5,066 nt of DNA from positions 85,632-90,697 of the forward strand of contig KL568600.1 in assembly GCA_000715605.1 (NCBI GenBank). The letters run 5' to 3'. The position numbers and the translations under genes are program-made. Below, piece by piece: positions 1 to 5,066 of this stretch. A model generated the notes under the pieces. It ran no database searches and was not told where the DNA came from. It worked only from the letters and a program-made list of their open reading frames with translations. This stretch comes from Streptomyces speibonae (GTDB lineage Bacteria; Actinomycetota; Actinomycetes; Streptomycetales; Streptomycetaceae). Within the stretch, counting starts at the first letter, position 1, and each line of letters starts with the position of its first letter.

Positions 1-72
1 GTCGTGGCGAGGGGAGCCTCCCGCGCCGATCGTGCGCTGACGGACTGACGCCAGGCGCTCCCTGGGGAAGTA

Positions 73-115
73 CGCGTCCGAGGGCAGTGACCCGTCTGGG
101 CGGCGTGCGGACGCG
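73..115 (-). terminator. Possible weak terminator after the CBS-BON gene
   Basis: CGCGTCCG (73-80) and CGGACGCG (108-115) form a perfect 8-base-pair inverted repeat around a 27-base loop, 7 bases past the CBS-BON stop. A smaller hairpin, CCAGG-CGCTC-CCTGG, follows at 51-65. The long loop makes this a tentative call. Nothing else in 1-121 supports a gene. Confidence 0.3.
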
Positions 116-121
116 CCGGGA

Positions 122-769
122 TCATCCGTGCGGGTGGGCGATGTGCTCGGAGACCGAGACAACACCGTCCACACTCCGGCACATCCGCTCGATGACGGGG
201 ATCAACATCGTGACCTCCACGGTCCCGCCGAGAGTCACCCGTCCTTCGTGCACCTCGACCGTGACCTGTTCGGCTGCGGGACCCAGCGTCCGCCGCAGGA
301 CATCTCCCGTGATCTCGTCCCGGATGGCGTCGTCGCGGCGCAGAAAGATGCGCAGGAGGTCACTGCGGCTGACGATGCCCTGGAGCCGGTCGGTCTCGTC
401 GACCACGGGCAGTCGCTTGACGTTCTGCACGGCCATGAGGCGGGCTGCCTCGACCACGGTCCACTCGGGACGCGCACACACGGCGGGGGCCGACATCAGC
501 TCCTCGGCACGGGTGCCCTCGGCCTTGGCCCGCTCCCAGGCCTCCAGGTGCGGAATCGGCGTTCGTCCGGACGGGTCGGGCTGAGCGGACGATTTGCGCA
601 GCAGGTCTGCCTCGGACACCACGCCCACGGGCCGGTCCAGCTCGTCCACCACCGGCACGGCAGTGACGTCGTTGTCTCTCAGCAGCTCCACGATCTCCTT
701 GAAGGGCAGGTCACGCCGTGCCCGAACCACGCTCCGGCTCATGAGCTCTGCGACCGTGCGGTGCTGCAT
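122..769 (-). CDS. CBS-CBS-BON domain protein (probable nucleotide-sensing stress protein)
   Basis: A complete 215-residue cytoplasmic protein with no signal peptide or membrane segment. CBS domain 1 covers about residues 6-60, with the core VTAVPVVDE followed by VGVVSEADLL. CBS domain 2 covers about 88-145, with VKRLPVVDE followed by GIVSRSDLL. A BON domain covers about 146-212, including the GRVTLGG strand and the SVDGVVSV end. A charged linker (about 61-87) joins the CBS pair. CBS pairs usually bind adenosine ligands (AMP, ATP, SAM), and BON domains are thought to bind lipid or protein surfaces; the ligand here is unknown. The start at 769 is chosen because MQHRTVAELM is where the family homology begins and a Shine-Dalgarno-like stretch lies 7-11 bases upstream. 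An ATG at 850 would add 27 Arg/His-rich residues with no domain match. It lies 505 bases downstream of the cation-pump gene, so it probably has its own promoter. The family call is firm; the physiological role is inferred. Confidence 0.93.
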   Translation of the reverse strand: MQHRTVAELMSRSVVRARRDLPFKEIVELLRDNDVTAVPVVDELDRPVGVVSEADLLRKSSAQPDPSGRTPIPHLEAWERAKAEGTRAEELMSAPAVCARPEWTVVEAARLMAVQNVKRLPVVDETDRLQGIVSRSDLLRIFLRRDDAIRDEITGDVLRRTLGPAAEQVTVEVHEGRVTLGGTVEVTMLIPVIERMCRSVDGVVSVSEHIAHPHG

Positions 770-776
770 GATGTCG

Positions 777-786
777 CCTGTCCCTT
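777..786 (-). promoter_or_regulatory. Ribosome binding site of the CBS-BON gene
   Basis: Read on the minus strand, AAGGGACAGG precedes the ATG at 769. The AGG nearest the gene leaves a 7-base spacer, and the AAGGGA element leaves 11. It supports the start at 769 over the upstream ATG at 850. Confidence 0.55.
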
Positions 787-864
787 CCAGTTGACGGCCC
801 CGATGACAGCAGGGCGTCTCCCTGCGGTGACGACTCGCCCCACGGCCCATTGTGGGGAAACGAC

Positions 865-876
865 CGCACTGGTGCG
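865..876. repeat. Short inverted repeat upstream of the CBS-BON gene
   Basis: CGCAC-TG-GTGCG is a perfect 5+5 inverted repeat with a 2-base centre. A CGACC direct repeat (861-865 and 875-879) overlaps its ends. It lies 96-107 bases upstream of the CBS-BON start, a position compatible with an operator. A short palindrome of this size can arise by chance in GC-rich DNA, so function is speculative. Confidence 0.25.
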
Positions 877-1174
877 ACCCCGGCTCGGCCGTCGAGGCGG
901 CTCGGCCGACCGGCGCTCTCGGCTGGTGAGGCGTCCCGGCCCCTCAACAACGGGAGCACGGCACGGTCGTACTCCATGTGTGCCGCACGTCCGCCGAACC
1001 GACCGTCGAGGTGGCTGACGGCAGGCCGCGCCTCCCGGAACCACGACGGGCCGAGGAGGACGAGGGGTCCGGCCGCGGGCTCGGCCTCGTCCCATCCTGG
1101 CGGACGGTTGGGGCGTGCGACCCACCGATGGCGGAAGGCCGGCCTGGTTCATGCCACGGCTGTGGACGACCGAG

Positions 1175-1212
1175 CCTCCGCCCGGCCAGGGCGTGCGGTA
1201 CCGGGGCGGAGG
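1175..1212 (-). terminator. Probable terminator hairpin after the cation-pump gene
   Basis: CCTCCGCCC (1175-1183) pairs perfectly with GGGCGGAGG (1204-1212). Two further G-C pairs (1184-1185 with 1201-1202) form across a single bulged G at 1203, giving about 11 nearly all-GC pairs around a loop of roughly 15 bases. It begins 62 bases past the ATPase stop. There is no T-run, which is common for actinobacterial terminators. The stem is symmetrical; the minus strand is assigned from the position of the upstream gene. Confidence 0.5.
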
Positions 1213-1274
1213 AGTGGGCGGTAACGGCCGACGGGCGGCAGTCGCGGCCAGAGCGATCAGCACGACCGTCCGGA

Positions 1275-4046
1275 TCAGGTGCCAGTCGCCCCCGGCCTGC
1301 TCATCTCCCACCTGCGCGGCCCGCCGACGGCGACCCGCCAGAGCAGTTCGGCGAGCAGCACGGTTGAGGCCGTACCCAGGCACAAGGCCCATTGCGCCAC
1401 GTCCAACGGCACGGTACCGAAGACGTTCTGTGCCCAGGGCACATGGACGGCGGCCACCTGGACCGCCAGGACACCCACCAGGCACAGCCACAGCGTGCGG
1501 TTGCGCAGTTGGTAGCGGCTGAGCAGCGGCCCGTCGTCCGCGCGGGCGTTCAGGGCGTTGAAGAGCTGGAACAGAACGAACGTGGTGAATGCCATGGTCG
1601 CGGCCGTCCGCGCGTCGACGTGGGAACGGGCTACGGCCAGGAGAACCACGGTCCCGAGGGCCATGACCGCTCCGGCCCGGCCAATGGCGAACAGCCGCCT
1701 CGCGTCGAGGATGCGTTCGCCGGGATCGCGCGGCGGGTGGCGCATGACGTCGTCGCGGGCCGGATCCACGGCAAGGGCCATGGCGGGCGGTCCGTCCATG
1801 ATGATGTTGACCCACAGCAATTGCGCGGCGGTGAGCGGTGCGGGCAGTCCGGCGAGGGCCGAGCCGAGCAGGGTCAGGATGGCGCCGATGTTGGTGGCCA
1901 GCTGGAAGCGGACGAACTTGACGATGTTCCCGTAGATCGCCCGCCCTTCGCGGACGGCCCGGACGATGGTGGAGAAGTCGTCGTCGGTCAGGACCATGTC
2001 GGCGGCTTCCTTGGCCACGTCCGTGCCGGTGACCCCCATCGCCACGCCGATGTGGGCGGCCCTGAGCGCGGCGGCGTCGTTGACCCCGTCCCCGGTCATC
2101 GCGACGATGTGCCCCCGGCTCGACAGGGCCCGCACGATGGCGACCTTGTGCTCGGGTGCCACACGCGCGAAGACCCCGATGCCGTCGATCCGCTCCGCGA
2201 GCTCCTCCTCCGGCATCCCGTCCAGCGCGGCACCGGTCACGACGTCGCCCGCGATGCCGAGTTCGCGGGCGATGGCCGCCGCCGTCCCCGCATGGTCGCC
2301 GGTGATCATCTTCACGCCGACTCCGGCTGTGCGGCACAGCGCCATCGCCTCGCCCGCCTGGGGGCGGGGCGGGTCGGCGAGCCCGGCGACCGACAGGAGC
2401 GTCAGACCGGACAACGTGTTCGCGGACGGGGGCTCGTCCACCAGCGCTTCGGCGGCACCCAGCACCCGTAGCCCGGCCCGGCTCATCCGCTCGGTCACCG
2501 CGAGGACCTCCGTCCGGCGCGGCTCGTCGTCCAGGCGCCGTTCGCCGTCCTCGGTCAGGACGGCGCAGCACAGATCCAGCAGGACATCCACCGCGCCCTT
2601 GACGAGAACACGAGTACGGCCGTCCGGTTCGGCGTGGAAGGTGGCCATGTACTTGGTCGCCGCGTCGAAGGGCAGCTCACCGGTGCGGGGCAGTTCGGTG
2701 CGCAACCGGTCGGCGTCCAGCCCGCCCTTGGCGGCGAGGACGACGAGCGCGGCCTCGGTGGGGTCGCCGACGAATCCGTTTTCCCCGGTCCCGTCGTCGC
2801 CGTCGCCGGTCAGGTGCGCGTCGTTGCAGACCGCGAAGGGAAGCAGCGCCCGCCGCAGGTCGGCGTCGCCGCCGGCGCCCTCGGTGCGCAGAGTGCCACC
2901 GGTGGCGTAGCCCTCACCGGTGACGTCGTACAGCCGTCCGCCTGCCCACACTGCCCGTGCGGTCATCTGGTTCAGGGTCAGGGTGCCGGTCTTGTCGCTG
3001 CACACGACCGTGGCCGAGCCCAGCGACTCCACTGCCGCCAGACGTTTGACGACAGCCCCGCGCCGGGCCATGCGGTGAACGCCCAGCGCGAGAGTGAGGG
3101 CGAGTACGGCGGGCAGCCCTTCGGGGATCGCGGCGACCGCCAGGGCGACGGCCCGCAGCGCGAGGTCGGAGAGCCCTTCGCCGCGGAGCAGCCCGGTGAG
3201 CGCGTACGCCACGACCGCGATGCCGCTGAGCAGCGCGAGTCGGCGGCCGAGGCTGTCCAGCTGGACCTGCAGAGGGCTCGGCGGCTCTGCGCCGGTGCGC
3301 AACGCGTGGGCGATGGCACCGAGTTCGGTCCGCATACCAGTGGCGGTGACGATCATCTCGGCGCGGCCCCGGGTCAGGGCGGTGTTCATGAAGAGCATGC
3401 TGGTGCGCTCGGCCAGCGGGACCCTTTCCGGGTGGCCGTCGCACACCGGGGCCGTGCCCTTGGCGACGGGCTGCGACTCACCGGTCAGCGCCGCCTCGGC
3501 GACCTCCACCGACTCCGCGACCGTCAGCCGCCCGTCGGCCGGTACACGGTCACCGGCCTCCAGCAGCACCACGTCCCCCGGTACCAGCGCATCCGCGCCG
3601 ACGACCTGTTCCGTGCCGTCGCGCCGCACGCGCGCCGTCGGCACCAGCATCCGCCGCAGTGCCTCCAGACTGCGCTCGGCGCGCCGCTCCTGGAGGTAGC
3701 CGAGCACGGCGTTGATCTGCAGGACGACGGTGATCACCAAGGCGTCCTCGACCTCACCGATGGCTGCCGCCACCACGGCCGCCATCAGCAGTATGCCGAT
3801 GAGCCAGTTGCGGAACTGGTCGAGGAACTTCAGCCACTCCGGCCGCCGGGCCGCTTCCGCCATGCGGTTGGGCCCGTGGACGGCGGCCCGCTCGGTGGCC
3901 TCGGCCGCGGTCAGTCCGGCGCCCGGGTCGACGCGGAGAAGTCGCACGACGTGTTCCGTCGGCAATCCGCAGGCCTCCGCGCCCAACGGGGGCGGCTGTG
4001 CTCCCTCCCCCGGCTGTGCGTCGGCGGTCGTCGCCGGCTTCGTCAT
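1275..4046 (-). CDS. P2-type Ca2+/cation-transporting P-type ATPase, single-site (PMCA/SPCA-like) ligand set
   Basis: A complete 923-residue integral membrane pump that uses ATP to move a cation, probably Ca2+ and perhaps Mn2+, out of the cytoplasm. In order: N-terminal cation-ATPase domain (about 25-80); M1-M2 (about 80-117); actuator domain with TGES at 188-191; M3-M4 (about 269-322) with PEGLP at 308-312; phosphorylation motif DKTGT with Asp351; nucleotide-binding domain with KGA at 483-485; TGD at 582-584; hinge TGDGVND at 651-657; M5-M6 (about 711-760) and M7-M10 (about 785-902). The length is normal for the family. V304, A305, I307, E309, N747 and D751 match SERCA site II. Ala722, Met750 and Gln827 replace SERCA site I residues E771, T799 and E908, as expected of a one-ion pump. 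No N-terminal heavy-metal domain or CPC motif is present, which argues against a P1B copper/zinc pump. The start at 4046 has a well-placed GGAGAGG. Mycobacterial CtpF is a plausible relative, but I have not assigned its name. Confidence 0.96.
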   Translation of the reverse strand: MTKPATTADAQPGEGAQPPPLGAEACGLPTEHVVRLLRVDPGAGLTAAEATERAAVHGPNRMAEAARRPEWLKFLDQFRNWLIGILLMAAVVAAAIGEVEDALVITVVLQINAVLGYLQERRAERSLEALRRMLVPTARVRRDGTEQVVGADALVPGDVVLLEAGDRVPADGRLTVAESVEVAEAALTGESQPVAKGTAPVCDGHPERVPLAERTSMLFMNTALTRGRAEMIVTATGMRTELGAIAHALRTGAEPPSPLQVQLDSLGRRLALLSGIAVVAYALTGLLRGEGLSDLALRAVALAVAAIPEGLPAVLALTLALGVHRMARRGAVVKRLAAVESLGSATVVCSDKTGTLTLNQMTARAVWAGGRLYDVTGEGYATGGTLRTEGAGGDADLRRALLPFAVCNDAHLTGDGDDGTGENGFVGDPTEAALVVLAAKGGLDADRLRTELPRTGELPFDAATKYMATFHAEPDGRTRVLVKGAVDVLLDLCCAVLTEDGERRLDDEPRRTEVLAVTERMSRAGLRVLGAAEALVDEPPSANTLSGLTLLSVAGLADPPRPQAGEAMALCRTAGVGVKMITGDHAGTAAAIARELGIAGDVVTGAALDGMPEEELAERIDGIGVFARVAPEHKVAIVRALSSRGHIVAMTGDGVNDAAALRAAHIGVAMGVTGTDVAKEAADMVLTDDDFSTIVRAVREGRAIYGNIVKFVRFQLATNIGAILTLLGSALAGLPAPLTAAQLLWVNIIMDGPPAMALAVDPARDDVMRHPPRDPGERILDARRLFAIGRAGAVMALGTVVLLAVARSHVDARTAATMAFTTFVLFQLFNALNARADDGPLLSRYQLRNRTLWLCLVGVLAVQVAAVHVPWAQNVFGTVPLDVAQWALCLGTASTVLLAELLWRVAVGGPRRWEMSRPGATGT

Positions 4047-4053
4047 GGTCACG

Positions 4054-4060
4054 CCTCTCC
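4054..4060 (-). promoter_or_regulatory. Ribosome binding site of the cation-pump gene
   Basis: GGAGAGG on the minus strand lies 7 bases before the ATG at 4046. It decides the start against an in-frame GTG two codons upstream (too close to the site) and a far-upstream ATG at 4187 that would add 47 residues unlike the family. The 5' end of the site overlaps the palindrome TCCGTACGGA (4058-4067). Confidence 0.75.
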
Positions 4061-4114
4061 GTACGGACAACGGCGAGCAGCAGGGCGAAGGCTCTGCGGC
4101 CGCCTCTCGGGCTG

Positions 4115-4131
4115 CCTGTTCCGGTGACAGG
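4115..4131. repeat. Inverted repeat in the leader of the cation-pump gene
   Basis: CCTGT (4115-4119) and ACAGG (4127-4131) form a perfect 5+5 inverted repeat around 7 bases, 69-85 bases upstream of the ATPase start. The position would suit an operator or a leader hairpin. I recognise no regulator for it and it may be chance. Confidence 0.25.
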
Positions 4132-4164
4132 ACTCGGGTACCCCGCCTCCGCGCCCCAGGGACC

Positions 4165-4197
4165 GGAGGGGGCACCCTGCGTGCCATCCCGCCCTCC
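4165..4197 (-). terminator. Bulged GC-rich hairpin between the usp and ATPase genes
   Basis: GGCAC (4171-4175) pairs with GTGCC (4181-4185) around a 5-base loop. The flanking GGAGGG (4165-4170) pairs with CCCTCC (4192-4197), leaving a 6-base one-sided bulge. It is about 110 bases past the usp stop and about 120 before the ATPase start. It could be a second terminator for usp or a structured element in the ATPase leader; no T-run follows it. Confidence 0.3.
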
Positions 4198-4271
4198 CCT
4201 GCACGCCAAGCCGCGTCGCGGGCAGCGCAGGAGGCCGTCGAGTGAGTGGCAGGGCAAGGGTGTGGCCGAGG

Positions 4272-4287
4272 CGGAGGATCACCTCCG
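4272..4287 (-). terminator. Probable terminator hairpin after the usp gene
   Basis: CGGAGG-ATCA-CCTCCG is a perfect 6-base-pair stem with a 4-base loop, starting 18 bases past the usp stop codon. The compact GC stem so close to the stop is what an actinobacterial intrinsic terminator looks like, though no T-run follows. It suggests that usp and the pump gene are at least partly separate transcription units. Confidence 0.45.
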
Positions 4288-4305
4288 GCGGGTTCGGCAG
4301 CGGTG

Positions 4306-5066
4306 TCAGTCGTGGGGTACGACCACCACGGGGCAGGTGACGCGGTGGATCACGGCGTGGGCGACCGGGCCGGTGCGCGGCACCCGAGGGCGGCCGGCGA
4401 GCCGGTGGCCGACGACAACCAGCTCCGCTCCGGACGCCGCCTTCACCAACGCGCCCGCGGCCTTGCCCTCCACCACCGTCTGCACCACCTCCACGTCGGG
4501 GTACTTGTCCCGCCACACCTGGAGTACCGCGGTGAGAAAGCCCAGCCACTCCTCCGCCCGCTGCGGGTCGCCCACGAGGCCGACCTCTCCGGGACCCAGG
4601 GTGAACGGGTCCGGTGCGCGCCAGGCGTACAGTGCCCTGAGCCGGGTGTGATGCGTGCGGGCCGTCTCGAAGGCGTACTCGATCACTTCGTCGCACGGTT
4701 GGGTGACGTCGACGCCGAGGACGACGTCCCGGCGTGCCGCGGCGGGCGACGCCTCCTCCGGTGGGGTGCCGGCGCGAACCAGGACGACAGGACGCGTCGT
4801 CTTCGCCACGACGCCGAGCGCGACGGAACCCGCGAGGAGTCCGGTGACGCGGTTCAGGCCACGCGAGCCGAGCGCCAACAGTTCGGCGTCTCCCGCCGCT
4901 TTCACCAGGGCGGCCGTGGCCGGACCCTCGACCTGTTCGCCATGGACCCGGACATCGGGACAGACGGCGCGGACCCGTTCCTCCGCCTCCCGCAGGACGC
5001 GCTGCGCCAGGTGCCGTCCGGCCGCGTCGGCGTTCTCCGCCTCGCCCTGACCCGGGCGCCAGTTCC
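4306..5066 (-). CDS. Tandem universal stress protein (UspA family), 5' end outside the window
   Basis: The visible 252 residues form the C-terminal part of a cytoplasmic protein with two Usp domains. The frame stays open to the right edge, so the start is not in the window. Streptomyces tandem Usp proteins are usually about 290-300 residues, so roughly 40-50 residues (first strands of domain 1) are missing. In visible numbering, domain 1 runs to about residue 97 and carries a perfect G-x2-G-x9-G-S nucleotide motif (G66, G69, G79, S80). Domain 2 begins near VVLGVDVTQPCDE (115-127) and ends in CPVVVVPHD. Its equivalent motif keeps the spacing but reads G219, L222, G232, P233, so two conserved positions are altered. 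Usp proteins of this type bind ATP and act in survival of stress, starvation or hypoxia; the target here is unknown. A GTG at 4905 gives a shorter frame but would cut domain 1 in half, so it is not the start. Confidence 0.93.
   Translation of the reverse strand, partial: NWRPGQGEAENADAAGRHLAQRVLREAEERVRAVCPDVRVHGEQVEGPATAALVKAAGDAELLALGSRGLNRVTGLLAGSVALGVVAKTTRPVVLVRAGTPPEEASPAAARRDVVLGVDVTQPCDEVIEYAFETARTHHTRLRALYAWRAPDPFTLGPGEVGLVGDPQRAEEWLGFLTAVLQVWRDKYPDVEVVQTVVEGKAAGALVKAASGAELVVVGHRLAGRPRVPRTGPVAHAVIHRVTCPVVVVPHD

Larger units (their letters stand above)
770..1274. other. 505-base gap between the ATPase and CBS-BON genes
   Basis: No gene can be supported here on either strand. From right to left it holds a strong hairpin (1175-1212) just after the ATPase stop, a minus-strand frame open from 1148 with moderately protein-like content but no initiation codon before an ATG at 977 and no ribosome site there, a short inverted repeat (865-876), and the leader of the CBS-BON gene. 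I could not identify a convincing -10/-35 pair. The promoter of the CBS-BON gene is presumably in the left half of this gap. Confidence 0.6.

Noticed and set aside
1..48. Possible 3' end of a convergent plus-strand gene ending at TGA 46-48
   Set aside because: Only 15 sense codons are visible and no family signal can be judged. Other frames end nearby equally well.
780..805. Possible DosR/OsdR-type operator before the CBS-BON gene
   Set aside because: On the minus strand TCGGGGC resembles a left half-site, but no matching right half-site is present, so it does not support a call.
770..850. Longer start for the CBS-BON gene at ATG 850
   Set aside because: The added 27 residues are Arg/His-rich and outside the family homology, and the ATG at 769 has a better-placed ribosome site.
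845..860. CCCA-TTG-TGGG inverted repeat and a CACAAT -10-like element
   Set aside because: The 4+4 repeat is too short to distinguish from chance, and no -35 element is found at a suitable distance.
850..1224. Plus-strand 124-residue open frame in the gap
   Set aside because: Its composition is Arg/Ala/Ser/Pro-rich, no family is recognisable, and it runs through the terminator-like hairpin.
739..2571. 610-residue minus-strand open frame overlapping the ATPase C-terminal half and the gap
   Set aside because: It is an Arg/Gly/Ala/Pro-rich out-of-frame reading of the ATPase gene and has no domain-like content.
1392..4127. Long plus-strand open frames opposite the ATPase (for example 1392-2471 and 2634-4127)
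   Set aside because: They lie entirely antisense to a pump with all family motifs, have low-complexity composition rich in Gly, Arg, Asp and Gln, and show no recognisable domains. Such frames are expected opposite GC-rich genes.
4047..4187. Longer start for the ATPase at ATG 4187
   Set aside because: It would add 47 residues rich in Arg, Pro and Ala with no family match, and it ignores the good ribosome site before 4046.

Overview
The window reads as chromosomal DNA of a high-GC actinobacterium, most likely Streptomyces or a close relative. All three genes show the strong G/C third-position bias of that group, I see no TTA leucine codon in any of them, and the protein architectures (tandem-Usp protein, CBS-CBS-BON protein) are typical of Streptomyces. 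This assignment is by pattern recognition, not by a search.

Layout, all genes on the minus strand, so transcription runs from right to left. (1) 4306-5066: the C-terminal 252 residues of a tandem universal stress protein, whose start lies beyond the right edge. (2) 4047-4305: a 259-base gap with two hairpins that may end the usp transcript, followed by the leader of the next gene. (3) 1275-4046: a complete 923-residue P2-type calcium/cation-transporting P-type ATPase. (4) 770-1274: a 505-base gap with a strong hairpin just after the ATPase stop, a stretch of weakly protein-like sequence, and the leader of the next gene. (5) 122-769: a complete 215-residue protein with two CBS domains and a BON domain. 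(6) 1-121: no supported gene; it holds only short inverted repeats.

Taken together, the genes look like a stress or energy-limitation group: an adenine-nucleotide-binding Usp protein, an ATP-driven cation pump in the membrane, and a CBS protein that probably senses adenylates. The same three families (Usp proteins, the P2 pump CtpF and the CBS protein Hrp1) occur in the DosR hypoxia/dormancy regulon of Mycobacterium tuberculosis. A shared role here is inferred from that parallel. The gaps with hairpins suggest separate transcription units rather than one tight operon, and I found no clear DosR-type operator.

The most informative detail is in the pump. Residues matching calcium site II of SERCA are intact, while three site I ligands are replaced by the residues expected in single-site pumps (PMCA/SPCA type). 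I see no sign of a wholly new system, mobile element, CRISPR array or RNA gene.
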